Source of the DNA: an uncultured beta proteobacterium
GTDB taxonomy: Bacteria; Pseudomonadota; Gammaproteobacteria; Burkholderiales; Burkholderiaceae_C
Direction: 5' to 3'
NCBI GenBank assembly: GCA_903938815.1
Contig: CAJAES010000026.1
Span: 1-64,000 of the forward strand
Length of the DNA: 64,000 bases
The first letter of the stretch is position 1. Every line of letters begins with the position of its first letter. Shown here piece after piece: positions 18,586 through 28,368 of this stretch. Under the pieces are notes generated by a model that made no database searches, was not told where the DNA came from, and was given only the letters and a program-made list of their open reading frames with translations. The position numbers and the translations under genes were made by a program.

Positions 18586-19665
18586 TTACAGGCGCTGCGA
18601 CTGCATGAAGTCGTCGAAGCCCGCTTCGGTGAAGCGGAACCACAGGTTCTGGTCGCGACGGAAATCGCTGAAGTCGCTGTAGATCTTCTTCCAGGCCGGA
18701 TTGGTGTTGCTCAGCTCGGAGTACAGGGCCATCGATTCCTTGAAGGCGCTGTCCATCACGTCCTTCGGGAAGCGGAACAGCTTCGTGCCGCTGGCCACCA
18801 GGCGCTTCAGGGCCGCCGGGTTGCGGGCGTCGTAGCGGGCCTGCATCACGTTGTGGGCTTCGTGCGCGGCAGCTTCCACCATGGCCTTGTACTCGGCCGA
18901 CAGGCTGTTGTAGGCCTTGGTGTTGATGAAGAAGTCCAGCTGCGGGCCGCCTTCCCAGTAGCCAGGGTAGCCGTAGAACGGAGCCACCTTGTTGAAGCCC
19001 AGCTTCTCGTCGTCGTACGGGCCCACCCACTCGGCCGCGTCGATCGTGCCCTTTTCCAGGGCCTGGTAGATCTCGCCGCCAGGAATGTTCTGGGGCACGC
19101 CGCCCATGCGCTCGAACACGCGGCCGCTGAAGCCGCCGGTGCGGAATTTCTGGCCCTTCAGGTCGGCGAGCGACTTGATTTCCTTGCGCCACCAGCCGCC
19201 CATCTGCGCACCGGTGTTGCCGCCGATGAAGTTGATGATGTTGTAGTTGGCGTAGAACTCGCGCATCAGCTTCAGGCCGTTGCCTTCCACCATCCACGCG
19301 GTCATCTGGCGGCTGTTCAGGCCGAAGGGGATGGCGCAACCGAGGGCGAAGGTCGGATCCTTGCCGAAGTAGTAGTAAGGCGCGGTGTGCGCCATCTCGA
19401 CGGTGCCCTGCTGGACGGCGTCGACCTGGCCGAAGCCGCCGACCAGTTCACCAGAAGGGTGCACCGAGACCTGGAACTTGCCGCCGCTCATCTCGCCGAT
19501 GGCCTTGGAGAAGGTGTCTGCCGCACCGAAGATGGTGTCCAGCGCCTTCGGGAAGGCGGAAGTCAGACGCCAGCGGATGGTGGCTTGTGCGTGAACTGCA
19601 GGCGCGACGCCCGCGGCCAGCACGCCGGCGATGCCGGCACCGTGAATGAACTTGCGACGTTCCAT
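18586..19665 (-). CDS. dctP: TRAP transporter substrate-binding protein (DctP/TakP type)
   Basis: The periplasmic receptor for the adjacent TRAP permease, 359 residues. It begins with a Tat-like signal (ERRKFIHGAGIAGVLAAG, cleaved after VHA near residue 26). The mature part opens with IRWRLTSAFPKALDTIFG and contains KFRTGGFSGRVFERMGG and GPYDDEKLGFNKVAPFYGYP with a WEGGPQLDFF segment. These resemble TakP, the 2-oxo-acid binding protein, so keto acids or similar carboxylates are the likely ligands. It is on the opposite strand from dctQM, convergent with it, so binding protein and channel must be controlled by separate promoters. Confidence 0.9.
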   Translation of the reverse strand: MERRKFIHGAGIAGVLAAGVAPAVHAQATIRWRLTSAFPKALDTIFGAADTFSKAIGEMSGGKFQVSVHPSGELVGGFGQVDAVQQGTVEMAHTAPYYYFGKDPTFALGCAIPFGLNSRQMTAWMVEGNGLKLMREFYANYNIINFIGGNTGAQMGGWWRKEIKSLADLKGQKFRTGGFSGRVFERMGGVPQNIPGGEIYQALEKGTIDAAEWVGPYDDEKLGFNKVAPFYGYPGYWEGGPQLDFFINTKAYNSLSAEYKAMVEAAAHEAHNVMQARYDARNPAALKRLVASGTKLFRFPKDVMDSAFKESMALYSELSNTNPAWKKIYSDFSDFRRDQNLWFRFTEAGFDDFMQSQRL

Positions 19666-19783
19666 GGACGATCTCTCCTGAGAGGGGTGATGAGAAACAG
19701 ACGGGGAATTCTAGAAACGGACCCTGTCGTACGCGGCGGGGTTTACCCCTTCGCAAAACCACGTAAGCCACATCAGGCGGGGC

Positions 19784-21157
19784 TCAGCTGCCCGCGAGCT
19801 TCATGCGATTGACGAGAATCGACCCGACGGTCTTGCCGCCCTGCGTGTAGGCGTCGGCGCCGACGGCGACGATGCCCTTGAACATCTGCCCCAGGTGGCT
19901 GGCGATCGTGAGCTCCTCGACCGGGAACGCGATTTGCCCGTCCTCGACCCAGAAGCCCGCAGCGCCGCGCGAATAGTCGCCCGTGACGTAGTTGACGCCC
20001 TGCCCCATCAGTTCGGTGACGAACAGGCCGCGGCCCAGCTTGCGCAGCATGGCGTCGAGATCGTCGCCGCGCTTGGTGCGGCGGCTGGTCAGGCGCAGGT
20101 TCTGGGAGCCGCCGGCATGCCCGGTGGTGCGCATGCCGAGCTTGCGCGCCGAGTAGCTGGAGAGGAAGTACCCCTGCACGACGCCGGCGTCGACCACCTG
20201 GCGGGCGCGCGTGCGCACGCCTTCGTCGTCGAACGGGGCGCTGCCTTTGCCCTTGAGCTCGAAGGGGTCTTCACGGATGTCGAGATGCTTCGCGAGAACG
20301 GTCTTGCCCAGGCAATCGTGCAGGAAGGTGGCCTTGCGGTACAGCGCGCCGCCCGACGTGGCCTGAACGTAGGCCCCCAGCAGCCCTGCGGCCACCGTGG
20401 ACTCGAAGAGCACGGGCACCTCGCCCGTGGGCACGCGGCGCGATTTCAGCCGCGACAGCGCGCGCTCGGCGGCGTAGCGGCCCACGGCCTCGGGCGTGGC
20501 GAGTTCGGTCGCGTTGCGCATCGAGCTGTACCAGGCATCGCGCTGCATGGCCTTGCCCTTGCCGGCGATGGGCGCCACGGACAGGTAATGGCGCGAACTG
20601 GCATAGCCGCCCCGGAAGCCGCGGCTGTTGCCGGCCCAGAAATGCGACTGCTGGGCCGAGACGCCAGCGCCTTCGGAATTGGTGATGCGCTTGTCCAGGC
20701 CCATGGCAGCGGCCTCGCAGCGCTGCGCCAGAACCGCCGCCTGCTCCGCGGTGATGTCCCAGGGGTGGAACAGGTCCAGGTCGCGGGCGGCTTCCTGGGG
20801 GGTGGCCAGATCCTCGGCGTCTGGCAGGCCGGCAACGGGGTCCTCGGCCGTGAAGCGGGCGATGTCGTAGGCCGCGCGCACGGTCTGGTCGATGGCACTG
20901 GAAGAAAAATCGGACGTGCTCGCGTTGCCGCGTCGCTGCCCGAGATACACGCTCACACCCAGGGACTTGTCGCGGTTGCGCTCGACGTTCTCGATCTCGG
21001 CCAGCCGCACCGAAACCGAGAGCCCGGCCCCTTCGGAAACCTCCACGCCGGCATCGGTCGCGCCCAGCGCCTTGGCACGCCGCAGGACGTCCTCGACCAT
21101 CTGCTGGAACTGCTCGCGCGGGTAGGCGAAGCCATGGTCGGGACGGGGAGCGGGCAT
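19784..21157 (-). CDS. pmbA: Metalloprotease PmbA (TldE)
   Basis: A 457-residue protein of the TldD/PmbA family. With TldD it forms a protease that clips leader peptides and unfolded peptides; PmbA is the subunit lacking the zinc motif. Typical segments are GATDAGVEVSEGAGLSVSVR, NRDKSLGVSVYLGQRRGNAS, TSGGALYRKATFLHDCLG, and the C-terminal GVNYVTGDYSRGAAGFWVEDG. The start at 21157 follows an AGGA site; a longer frame to 21706 would run through the divergent darP gene. The 58-base gap to darP probably holds promoters for both. No tldD is in the window. Confidence 0.93.
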   Translation of the reverse strand: MPAPRPDHGFAYPREQFQQMVEDVLRRAKALGATDAGVEVSEGAGLSVSVRLAEIENVERNRDKSLGVSVYLGQRRGNASTSDFSSSAIDQTVRAAYDIARFTAEDPVAGLPDAEDLATPQEAARDLDLFHPWDITAEQAAVLAQRCEAAAMGLDKRITNSEGAGVSAQQSHFWAGNSRGFRGGYASSRHYLSVAPIAGKGKAMQRDAWYSSMRNATELATPEAVGRYAAERALSRLKSRRVPTGEVPVLFESTVAAGLLGAYVQATSGGALYRKATFLHDCLGKTVLAKHLDIREDPFELKGKGSAPFDDEGVRTRARQVVDAGVVQGYFLSSYSARKLGMRTTGHAGGSQNLRLTSRRTKRGDDLDAMLRKLGRGLFVTELMGQGVNYVTGDYSRGAAGFWVEDGQIAFPVEELTIASHLGQMFKGIVAVGADAYTQGGKTVGSILVNRMKLAGS

Positions 21158-21215
21158 CGGGGGATCCTGGGCAAGAGCGAAGCCACCTATGATATCGGCC
21201 CACCCCCGGAATCCC

Positions 21216-21767
21216 ATGGCCAAGAGAGCAGCGCCGCATCGCGGCATCGACACCCCCCAGGCCGACCCCGACGAGCCGAGCAAGACCAAGCTCAAGGCAG
21301 AGTCACAGGCGCTCCAGGAACTGGGCAAGGCCCTGTGCGAGCTTTCGGCCGACCGGCTGAAGGCCACCGAGATGCCGGAGATCCTGCGCGACGCCATCAA
21401 CGAGTGGCGGCGCACCAAGTCGCACGAGGGCAAGCGACGCCAGATGCAGTACGTGGGCAAGCTGATGCGCAGCGCCGAGGAGGCACCGCTGCGCGAAGCA
21501 GTGGCAGCCGCGACGCTGGGCTCGGCGCACGATACCTGGCGCCTGCACGAAGCCGAACGCTGGCGCGAGGCGCTGATCGCCGAGGACGACGCCATGACGC
21601 AGTGGCTGGTCGAGCACGCCGACTGCGACAGCCAGCGCCTGCGCAGCCTGGTGCGCGCCGCGCGCCGCGACAGCGTCAAGATGACGCCCGAAATGCGGCA
21701 GCCCAAGAGCTATCGGGAGCTGTTCCAGTTCCTGCGCCCCCTGATCACTCCGCCGCCGCAGCCATGA
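21216..21767 (+). CDS. darP: Ribosome assembly factor DarP (YjgA)
   Basis: A 183-residue basic, helical protein of the DUF615 family; in E. coli it helps late 50S subunit assembly. Features are SKTKLKAESQALQELGKALCEL, the RRTKSHEGKRRQMQYVGKLMR motif and the C-terminal PKSYRELFQFLRP. The start at 21216 gives the standard length; an in-frame ATG at 21189 would add nine unlikely residues. It is divergent from pmbA, the same arrangement as in enterobacteria. The stop overlaps mogA (ATGA). Confidence 0.93.
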   Translation: MAKRAAPHRGIDTPQADPDEPSKTKLKAESQALQELGKALCELSADRLKATEMPEILRDAINEWRRTKSHEGKRRQMQYVGKLMRSAEEAPLREAVAAATLGSAHDTWRLHEAERWREALIAEDDAMTQWLVEHADCDSQRLRSLVRAARRDSVKMTPEMRQPKSYRELFQFLRPLITPPPQP

Positions 21768-22399
21768 GCGAACCCCACGCCGACCGTGCCGACCTTGCCG
21801 ATAACAGCCCTGGCGACTTCGACCCGGTCCGCATCGGCGTGGTGTCCGTCAGCGACCGCGCCTCCAGCGGCGTCTACGAGGACAAGGGCATCCCGGCCCT
21901 GAAGGACTGGCTGACGCGCGCGCTGAAGAACCCGATCGAATGGCAGACGCGCCTGATCCCCGACGAGCAGGAAGGCATCAGTGCCGCGCTGCGCGAACTG
22001 GTGGACGATGCCGGCTGCGCCCTCGTGCTGACGACCGGCGGCACCGGCCCGGCGCCGCGCGACGTCACGCCCGAGGCCACGCTGGCCGTGGCCGACAAGG
22101 TGATGCCGGGCTTCGGCGAGCAGATGCGCCAGATCAGCCTCGCCTTCGTGCCCACCGCGATCCTGTCGCGCCAGGTGGCGGTCATCCGCGGCAAGGCGCT
22201 GATCATCAACCTGCCCGGGCAGCCGAAGTCCATCGCCGAGACGCTGACCGGCCTGCCCCAGGCCACGCCGCCGGTGCACGGCATCTTCACGGCCGTGCCC
22301 TACTGCATCGATCTCATCGGCGGGCCCTACCTCGAGACCGACGACGCGGTCTGCAAGGCCTGGCGCCCGAAGACCGCCGTGCGCCCGCCCCGGGCCTGA
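21764..22399 (+). CDS. mogA: Molybdopterin adenylyltransferase
   Basis: Adenylates molybdopterin before molybdenum insertion. The 211-residue protein has the MogA/MoaB fold with the LTTGGTGPAPRDVTPEAT loop and the GKALIINLPGQPKSIAET segment that bind the cofactor. About 20 extra residues precede the VRIGVVSVSDRASSG strand that normally opens the protein. It is coupled to darP by a four-base overlap, and its stop abuts the stop of the convergent pullulanase gene with no spacer. No other molybdenum cofactor genes are nearby. Confidence 0.94.
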   Translation: MSEPHADRADLADNSPGDFDPVRIGVVSVSDRASSGVYEDKGIPALKDWLTRALKNPIEWQTRLIPDEQEGISAALRELVDDAGCALVLTTGGTGPAPRDVTPEATLAVADKVMPGFGEQMRQISLAFVPTAILSRQVAVIRGKALIINLPGQPKSIAETLTGLPQATPPVHGIFTAVPYCIDLIGGPYLETDDAVCKAWRPKTAVRPPRA

Positions 22400-25198
22400 T
22401 CACTCCCGCACGAACACCACCGCCGTGCGCGGCGGCACGCTGAAGCTGCCGCTGTCCGCATCGAAGGCGGCCTGCGCGGCACGTGCGTCGGCGGCGCCGG
22501 GCGCGCGGTGCACCGGGTGCAGGGCCAGCGCGCGGCCCTTCGTAGCCGGCACCGCCACGCGCTGCGTGGCCAGGTCCACGTTGATCAGGTAGACCAGCTC
22601 GCGGAACCGCGCGCCAGCCAGGCCCTCGCCGTCCAGATGACCGACGAGCACCGTGGGCACCTGCTCGGGGCCGGTGTTGGGCAACTGCAGCCGCCGCGTG
22701 ATGTCCGCCGCCGAGGGCAGGCGCAGCAGCTGCGTGCTGGCCCGGATCTTCAGCAGGTCGCGGAACTGGTCGCGCGCGAACGCGATGTCCTGCGGCCGGG
22801 GCCTGATGGATGCGTCGGCCAGCAGCGGCGCCATCAGCGGCCAGCTGGCGCGGTTGTCCCAGGCGGGCGGCAGGCCGGTGCCGAAGAAGTTGTCCTGGTA
22901 GGTCCAGTCGATGCGGTTGAACCAGTCGCCCGAGTCGTAGCTGTTGCGGTCCATCGACTTGCTGCGCAGGGTGTCGATGCCGGCATGGAAGTAGGCCACG
23001 CCCTGGCTGAACATGTTGATGGCCGCGGCCAGCATCTGAACCCGCGCGCGGTCCTCGGTGGACGTGGCCGGCGGCAGCTTGAAGACGTTGACGTCGAAGA
23101 GGGTCTGGTTGTCGTGGTTCTCGACATAGTTGACCACCTCGCCCGGCTCTGTGACATAGCCGGCCGGCTGACCGCCGCCGTAGGGGATGTCCTGCAGGGC
23201 CTTCAGCGCGCCGTCGTGCGTGCGCATCCGGTAGCCGCGCAGCGAGCCCGCCAGCCCCACCCGGACAAGGTCGGCCGTGCGCTTCAGGTCCTCGGCCGTT
23301 GCCAGGCCGGCGGCGCGCGGGTTGGGGTCGTGGAACAAGCCGTTCACGTAGCCCTGGCGCGTGACCTGCTCCACGCCGCCGTCGCCCGCGCCGCCGCCCC
23401 GCACGGCGTCGCGCGCGCGGTCGCTGAAGGTGGCGATGCCGGTGCCGTTGAGCTCGAGCTGCGAGGCCTGCACGAAACGGGCGCCGTCGGCCACCTCACC
23501 GAAGTTCCAGCCCTCGCCGATGAGCTGGATGTCACGGCCGGTGGCGGCCTTCAGGCGGCGCTGCAGCTGCAGCATCGCGTCGCGCGGCTGGTGGCCCATC
23601 AGGTCGAAGCGGAAGCTGTCGATGCGGTAGGCCTGTGCCCAGGTCAGCACCGAATCGGTCATCAGCCGACCCATCATGCGGTGCTCGGTCGCGGTGTTGT
23701 CGCAGCAGGTGCTGCGCTCGATCTCGCCCCTGGCGTTCAGCCGGTGGTAGTAGCCGGGCACCAGGCGGTCGAGCACGCTCTGCGGGTGCTGGCCGGCGGC
23801 GCTGGTGTGGTTGTAGACCACGTCCATGCCCACGCGCAGGCCGGCCGCATGCAGCGCCATCACCATCTGCCGGAACTCGCGGATGCGCGCGGCGCCGTCG
23901 TCGGGGTCGGTGGCGAAGCTGCCCTCGGGCGCGGTGAAATGCAGCGGGTCGTAGCCCCAGTTGAAGCAGTCGCGGGCCTTGATCGCGCCGATGGCGGCCT
24001 GCTGGTCGGGGCTGTCGGGTGCGCCGCCCAGCGTGGGCGCCAGGCACCCGCGCTCGGGCACGCTGGCGAGGTCGAAGACCGGCAGCAGGTGAACGTCGGT
24101 CAGGCCGGCTGCTGACAGCGCCCGCAGGTGCTTCATGCCGTCCGAGGCCGGCTCGGTGAAGGCCAGGTACTTGCCGCGCCAGGCCGGGCGCACGGTGGCG
24201 TCGCCGACGGAAAAGTCGCGCACGTGCAACTCGTAGATGACCAGGTCGGTCATGTGCTTCACGCGCTGCGGCGCGCGCTGCGTGCGCCAGCCGGGGGGCT
24301 GCGTGTCGGCATCCTCCAGGCGCCCGATCCAGCTGCGCTGCGAGTCGGTGTCCAGGCTGATGGCGTAGGGGTCGGTGACACGGTTGCGGACCCAGCCGCT
24401 GCCGGGAACGACCACGTCCACCAGATAGCTGTAGTGACCGCGCCGCACACCCGGCGCACGGGCCTGCCAGACGCCCGTGACGGCGTCGCGCCGCATGGGC
24501 AGCAGGCGCGGGCTGGGGCCGTGCAGGCACAGCGACAGCGCGCGCGCCGTGGGCGCCCAGACGCGAAAGCGTGCGCCCACGGCGCCGACGGTGACGCCGA
24601 GGTCGGGCACACGCTCGGCCCGGGCGTAGAGCGCGTCCAGCGCCGCGGCATGCTGCACGCGGGTGTGCGCCAGCACGCGGCCCTGGGCGTTCTCCTGCGT
24701 CAGCAGCAGGTCGCCGCGCAGCAGCGATTTCAATCGCGGTGCGGTGGCCGCAGGCAGTGCCAGCTGCACGCCGACGCCGGCCCAGCGCAAGCGCCGCTCG
24801 GCTTCGGCGGGCAGCGGCCTGGCGTCGGGCCGAAGCACGATGGCGCCGTCGCCGCCTTCGACCTGCCCTTGCGCCGCCACCGACAGCAGGCCGTTCGCGC
24901 TGTGATGAAGGCGGAAACGGCCGTCCGGAGCCTGGCCCGGCCAGCGCAGGCGGGTGCCGTCCAGCCAGAGCGCCCGGGCCTGCGGCCCCGGGACCTGGGC
25001 GCCCGGCGCCTGCAGGGTGAGGCTGGGTTCGCGCTCGCAGTCGGCTGCCGTCGCCGTCGCCGTCGCCATGGACGTAGGCCCAGTCGCAGTCGCATTCGGC
25101 AGGGCCGTGGCGGCCAGCGCCGGGCCGGCAAGGAAGGCCAGGCAGATCAGCAGGCAGGGCAGCACGCGCAGCAGCGCCAGCAGGAAGCGGGTGTTCAT
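22400..25198 (-). CDS. pulA: Secreted pullulanase-type alpha-1,6-glucosidase
   Basis: A 932-residue glycoside hydrolase family 13 enzyme that should cut alpha-1,6 branches in pullulan, amylopectin or limit dextrins. The start at 25198 gives a signal peptide ([20 protein letters not shown], cleaved after ALA); frames starting further up extend into the regulatory region. After a carbohydrate-binding region comes a CBM48-like domain ([15 protein letters not shown]), then the catalytic barrel: DVVYNHTS, the nucleophile aspartate in FRFDLMGH, the acid glutamate in GEGWNFG, and ENHDNQT. The C-terminal beta domain is complete. It is divergent from an alpha-amylase-type gene, and each start is preceded by a copy of an ATGTAG-N5 motif. 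Confidence 0.92.
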   Translation of the reverse strand: MNTRFLLALLRVLPCLLICLAFLAGPALAATALPNATATGPTSMATATATAADCEREPSLTLQAPGAQVPGPQARALWLDGTRLRWPGQAPDGRFRLHHSANGLLSVAAQGQVEGGDGAIVLRPDARPLPAEAERRLRWAGVGVQLALPAATAPRLKSLLRGDLLLTQENAQGRVLAHTRVQHAAALDALYARAERVPDLGVTVGAVGARFRVWAPTARALSLCLHGPSPRLLPMRRDAVTGVWQARAPGVRRGHYSYLVDVVVPGSGWVRNRVTDPYAISLDTDSQRSWIGRLEDADTQPPGWRTQRAPQRVKHMTDLVIYELHVRDFSVGDATVRPAWRGKYLAFTEPASDGMKHLRALSAAGLTDVHLLPVFDLASVPERGCLAPTLGGAPDSPDQQAAIGAIKARDCFNWGYDPLHFTAPEGSFATDPDDGAARIREFRQMVMALHAAGLRVGMDVVYNHTSAAGQHPQSVLDRLVPGYYHRLNARGEIERSTCCDNTATEHRMMGRLMTDSVLTWAQAYRIDSFRFDLMGHQPRDAMLQLQRRLKAATGRDIQLIGEGWNFGEVADGARFVQASQLELNGTGIATFSDRARDAVRGGGAGDGGVEQVTRQGYVNGLFHDPNPRAAGLATAEDLKRTADLVRVGLAGSLRGYRMRTHDGALKALQDIPYGGGQPAGYVTEPGEVVNYVENHDNQTLFDVNVFKLPPATSTEDRARVQMLAAAINMFSQGVAYFHAGIDTLRSKSMDRNSYDSGDWFNRIDWTYQDNFFGTGLPPAWDNRASWPLMAPLLADASIRPRPQDIAFARDQFRDLLKIRASTQLLRLPSAADITRRLQLPNTGPEQVPTVLVGHLDGEGLAGARFRELVYLINVDLATQRVAVPATKGRALALHPVHRAPGAADARAAQAAFDADSGSFSVPPRTAVVFVRE

Positions 25199-25210
25199 CC
25201 GGGAATCGTA

Positions 25211-25227
25211 GTGGAGCAAAACTACAT
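25211..25227 (-). promoter_or_regulatory. Operator-like site before pulA
   Basis: Reading the minus strand, ATGTAG-TTTTG-CTCCAC. The left arm is identical to the palindrome before the amylase gene and the right arm keeps four of its six bases. It ends 13 bases before the pulA start, a place suited to repression. Confidence 0.45.
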
Positions 25228-25277
25228 CCATCCCCCTCGACATCCCTGACACAGGGTTCCACCGATCACCACAAACG

Positions 25278-25294
25278 ATGTAGCTTGACTACAT
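25278..25294. promoter_or_regulatory. Perfect 17-bp palindrome before the amylase gene
   Basis: ATGTAG-CTTGA-CTACAT, a perfect six-base inverted repeat with a five-base centre, ending 7 bases before the amylase ATG. It is probably a binding site for a dimeric regulator of starch or maltodextrin use. The regulator is not encoded in the window. Confidence 0.6.
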
Positions 25295-25301
25295 TTTCAG
25301 C

Positions 25302-26942
25302 ATGAAAGCCTTGATCCTTCCCCTGCTCGCCGCGCTCGCGGCCCTGTGCCCGGCGCTGCCGGGCGCCGCGCAGCCCGTCGACCGCAGCCCGGTGCCCATG
25401 CGCGACCCGGGCAGCACGCTGGCGCCCGACTGGCACCGCGGCGTGTTCATGGAGATCTTCGTGCGGGCCTGGAAGGACAGCGACGGCGACGGCATCGGCG
25501 ACCTGCGCGGCCTGACCCAGAGCCTGCCCTACCTGAAGGCGCTGGGCATTCGTGGCCTGTGGCTGATGCCGATCACAGCCAACGCCGACGGCGACCACGG
25601 CTACGCCACCACCGACTTCCGCGCTATCGCCCCCGAGTACGGCACGCTGGCCGACTTCGACGCGCTGATCGCAGCCGCGCACGCGGCCGGCATCGGCGTC
25701 ATCATGGATTACGTCATCAACCACAGCGCGGCGCAGCACCCCTGGTTCGTCGCGTCCCGCAGCGACCCGGCGCATCCGCTGCGCGACTGGTACGTATGGT
25801 CGGAACCGGCACCCCGGGGCTGGGACATCTGGGGCAAGAACCCCTGGTACCACGCCGCCGCGCAGCCCTGGGACTACAAGGGCGACCCGAAGACCCTGCC
25901 GCCTGCAGCGCCGGGGGCGACGCAGCACTACTTCGGCACCTTCGGCCCGCACATGCCCGACTTCAACCTGCGCAACCCGGCCGTCTGGCAGTACCACGAG
26001 GACAGCCTGCGCTTCTGGCTCAACCGCGGGCTCGACGGTTTCCGGCTGGACGCGGTGCCCCACATGGTGGAGACGGATGCGAAGGAATGGAACGACCAGC
26101 CCGAAAGCCGAAGGCTCACGAAGCGGCTGCAGGACCTGATCCGGAGCTACCGCCATCGCTGGGCCGTCTGCGAAGCCACGGCCGAACCGCAGGTCTACGC
26201 CCGCGAGGACGTGTGCGGCGCGGCATTCGCCTTCGGTTACGTGCAGCACTACGTGGGCGCGGCGCGCGGCGACGCGGCATCGGTCCAGGCGCTGGTGCAG
26301 CCGCACCCGCGCCGCTCCGACCGGCTGGCCACCATGGTCTCGAACCACGACATCTTCGCCGGGCAACGCCTGTGGGACCAGGTCGGCGGCGACGAGGCGC
26401 GCTACCGCATGGCCGCCGCCGGCTATCTGCTGCAGCCGGGAACCCCATTCGTCTACTACGGCGAGGAAGTCGGCATGGGCGGCCTGCCCGGGCTGAAGGG
26501 CGACCTGCCGGTGCGCGGGCCCATGAGCTGGTCTGCCGAAGGCGGCTTCAGTTCGGGCAAGCCGTTCCGCGCCACGGCGCCGAACGCGCGAACGCACAAC
26601 GCCGCGGCCCAGCGGCAGGCTCCGGATTCGCTGTGGCACTTCTACCGGGAAATGATCGGCCTGCGCAACGCGCACCCGTCGATCGCTCGCGGAAGCTGGG
26701 TGCACGGCCGCGCAGATGGCATGGTGGCGCAGTGGCAGCGCGAGGCCGACGGCGAACGCACGCTCGTGCTCGTCAACCACGGCACCTCGGGCGCCACCGT
26801 AGAGGCCGAAGCACTGCCTCCAGGCGCACGCCTTCGGGCGGCGTGGCCAGGCTGGGCAGCGCCGGCGCGGGCCGACGGCACGGGGCGGGCCACCCTGCAT
26901 CTCGCCCCGCAGTCGGTGCGGGTCTACACCGTCGGGCCCTGA
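25302..26942 (+). CDS. Exported alpha-amylase-family hydrolase (GH13)
   Basis: A 546-residue GH13 enzyme with a signal peptide (LILPLLAALAALCPALPGAA, cleavage near residue 23). Catalytic landmarks are GVIMDYVINHS, the nucleophile aspartate in GLDGFRLDAVPHM, the acid glutamate in WAVCEATAEP and the third acid in VSNHDIF. The MEIFVRAWKDSDGDGIGDLRGL opening resembles alpha-glucosidase and alpha-amylase types that release short oligosaccharides or glucose. The exact product cannot be told. It pairs with the divergent pullulanase: debranching plus alpha-1,4 cleavage would degrade starch or glycogen outside the cytoplasm. A palindromic site sits just before its start. Confidence 0.88.
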   Translation: MKALILPLLAALAALCPALPGAAQPVDRSPVPMRDPGSTLAPDWHRGVFMEIFVRAWKDSDGDGIGDLRGLTQSLPYLKALGIRGLWLMPITANADGDHGYATTDFRAIAPEYGTLADFDALIAAAHAAGIGVIMDYVINHSAAQHPWFVASRSDPAHPLRDWYVWSEPAPRGWDIWGKNPWYHAAAQPWDYKGDPKTLPPAAPGATQHYFGTFGPHMPDFNLRNPAVWQYHEDSLRFWLNRGLDGFRLDAVPHMVETDAKEWNDQPESRRLTKRLQDLIRSYRHRWAVCEATAEPQVYAREDVCGAAFAFGYVQHYVGAARGDAASVQALVQPHPRRSDRLATMVSNHDIFAGQRLWDQVGGDEARYRMAAAGYLLQPGTPFVYYGEEVGMGGLPGLKGDLPVRGPMSWSAEGGFSSGKPFRATAPNARTHNAAAQRQAPDSLWHFYREMIGLRNAHPSIARGSWVHGRADGMVAQWQREADGERTLVLVNHGTSGATVEAEALPPGARLRAAWPGWAAPARADGTGRATLHLAPQSVRVYTVGP

Positions 26943-27024
26943 TGCGCCCGAAGTGCGCAAACGCACGGACCCCGGCCAGAAGGAAGATCATCATGCAAGT
27001 CTGCATCTTCCAAGGAGATTCCAC

Positions 27025-27486
27025 ATGCTCACCCATCGCCTTTCACTGCTGGTCCTGATCCCCGTGCTCGTGCTGATGACGGCCTGCGGCGGCGTCGCCC
27101 GGCGCCAGGAGGCCCGGCAATCGAACGTTGCACAGGCACCGATCAACAACACGGATTCCGCCGTCTACTACGGCAGGGTCAGCAGCATCGAGGTCGTCGA
27201 CGGCAAGTCCAGCGGCGTCGGCGGCGCGGTGCTCGGCGCCGTGCTGGGCGGCGTCATCGGCCACCAGATCGGCAGCGGCACGGGGCGCGACGTGGCCACC
27301 GGGCTGGGCGCCGTAGGCGGCGCGCTGATCGGCCGGAACATTCAGAAGCGCAAGGAGTCCGACATCTATCGTGTCGTGGTGACCCTGGACAACGGCGGCA
27401 CGCGCAGCTTCGACTACCAGCGCATCGACGACCTGGGTGTCGGGGACCGCATCAAGGTCGAGGGCGGACAGCTCGTCCGCCTCTGA
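27025..27486 (+). CDS. Glycine-zipper outer-membrane lipoprotein
   Basis: A 153-residue protein with a lipoprotein signal (LVLIPVLVLMTAC, acylated cysteine near residue 21). The middle holds a glycine-zipper hairpin (GVGGAVLGAVLGGVIGHQIGSGTGRD, about residues 65-100) of the 17-kDa antigen/SlyB type, and the end is a small beta domain (YRVVVTLDNGGTRSFDYQ). Such proteins contribute to outer-membrane stability. The start at 27025 has an AAGGAGA Shine-Dalgarno 7 bases upstream, so I prefer it to the longer frame from 26953. It follows the amylase gene by 82 bases. Confidence 0.85.
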   Translation: MLTHRLSLLVLIPVLVLMTACGGVARRQEARQSNVAQAPINNTDSAVYYGRVSSIEVVDGKSSGVGGAVLGAVLGGVIGHQIGSGTGRDVATGLGAVGGALIGRNIQKRKESDIYRVVVTLDNGGTRSFDYQRIDDLGVGDRIKVEGGQLVRL

Positions 27487-27587
27487 CCCCAGTCAACCGC
27501 AGCCGGTCCTCCAGGATCACCACAGGCCGCCCGGGGATTCGCAGACACGGCCCCCGGGCGGCCCCGCATGGGCCGTATCGTCGCCCC

Positions 27588-28367
27588 ATGAAGGCACCGA
27601 AATTCCGGTTCAGGTGGTCAGTGCTGGCACGCCCGGCACGGCTGTCGCTGCTGCTGTCGTGCAGCCCCCTGGCGGCCATCGCAGCACCGCCTGCGAACCT
27701 TCTGCCGTGGCAGCCACTGCCCGCCTTCCAGATCGCCCGCACCGAGACCACGGTCGGGCAGTTCCGCCGCTTCGTGCAGGCCACGGGCCGCGTCACCGAG
27801 GCCGAGAGGCGGGGCGGCGGGCAGGAATTCGCGGGTGGCTGGCAACAACGCCCCGGCTGGACCTGGCAGTCCCCGTTCGGTCGGCCGGCGGCTGACGACG
27901 AACCCGCTGTCCACCTCACCTGGCACGAAGCGCGCGATTTCTGCCGCTGGGCGGGTGGGCGGCTGCCGACCGATGCGGAGTGGGTCGGTGCGGCCTACAC
28001 CGAACAGCGCGATTCGCCGGCAGCGCCCTTCCAGCGCGGTCGCACCTACGCCTACCCCACCGGCGACAGCCCGCAGGGCGCGAACTGCCGCGGTGACTGC
28101 GCAAGCAGCGCCGCAGGCCCGGCGCAAGGCAGCGGCCAAGGCCATGCCGCGGCAGGCCGCACGCCCCCGGGCGTGAACGGCCTGTACGACATGGGCGGCA
28201 ATGCCTGGGAATGGGTGGACGGCGGCACCGACGCCGACCGCCGCACCCGCGGCGGGTCGTGGTGGTATGGCGCTGCGCAGATGCGCGCCGACCACCTTCA
28301 GGGCAAGCCGGCGGACACCGCGGTGGTGTACATCGGCTTTCGCTGCGCCCGCGACTACGTGCGCTGA
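27588..28367 (+). CDS. SUMF1/formylglycine-generating-like protein, exported
   Basis: A 259-residue protein with a probable signal peptide (SLLLSCSPLAAIAAP, cleavage near residue 33) and one SUMF1/EgtB-type domain. Landmarks are IARTETTVGQFRRFVQATG, AVHLTWHEARDFCRWAGGRLPTDAEW, the NGLYDMGGNAWEWVDG segment, and GGSWW...IGFRCARD. Family members include formylglycine generators and many proteins with other or unknown roles. No sulfatase is nearby. The domain is short and seems to lack a clear pair of active-site cysteines near the C-terminus, so it may not activate sulfatases. It ends one base before the convergent binding-protein gene. Confidence 0.78.
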   Translation: MKAPKFRFRWSVLARPARLSLLLSCSPLAAIAAPPANLLPWQPLPAFQIARTETTVGQFRRFVQATGRVTEAERRGGGQEFAGGWQQRPGWTWQSPFGRPAADDEPAVHLTWHEARDFCRWAGGRLPTDAEWVGAAYTEQRDSPAAPFQRGRTYAYPTGDSPQGANCRGDCASSAAGPAQGSGQGHAAAGRTPPGVNGLYDMGGNAWEWVDGGTDADRRTRGGSWWYGAAQMRADHLQGKPADTAVVYIGFRCARDYVR

Positions 28368-28368
28368 A

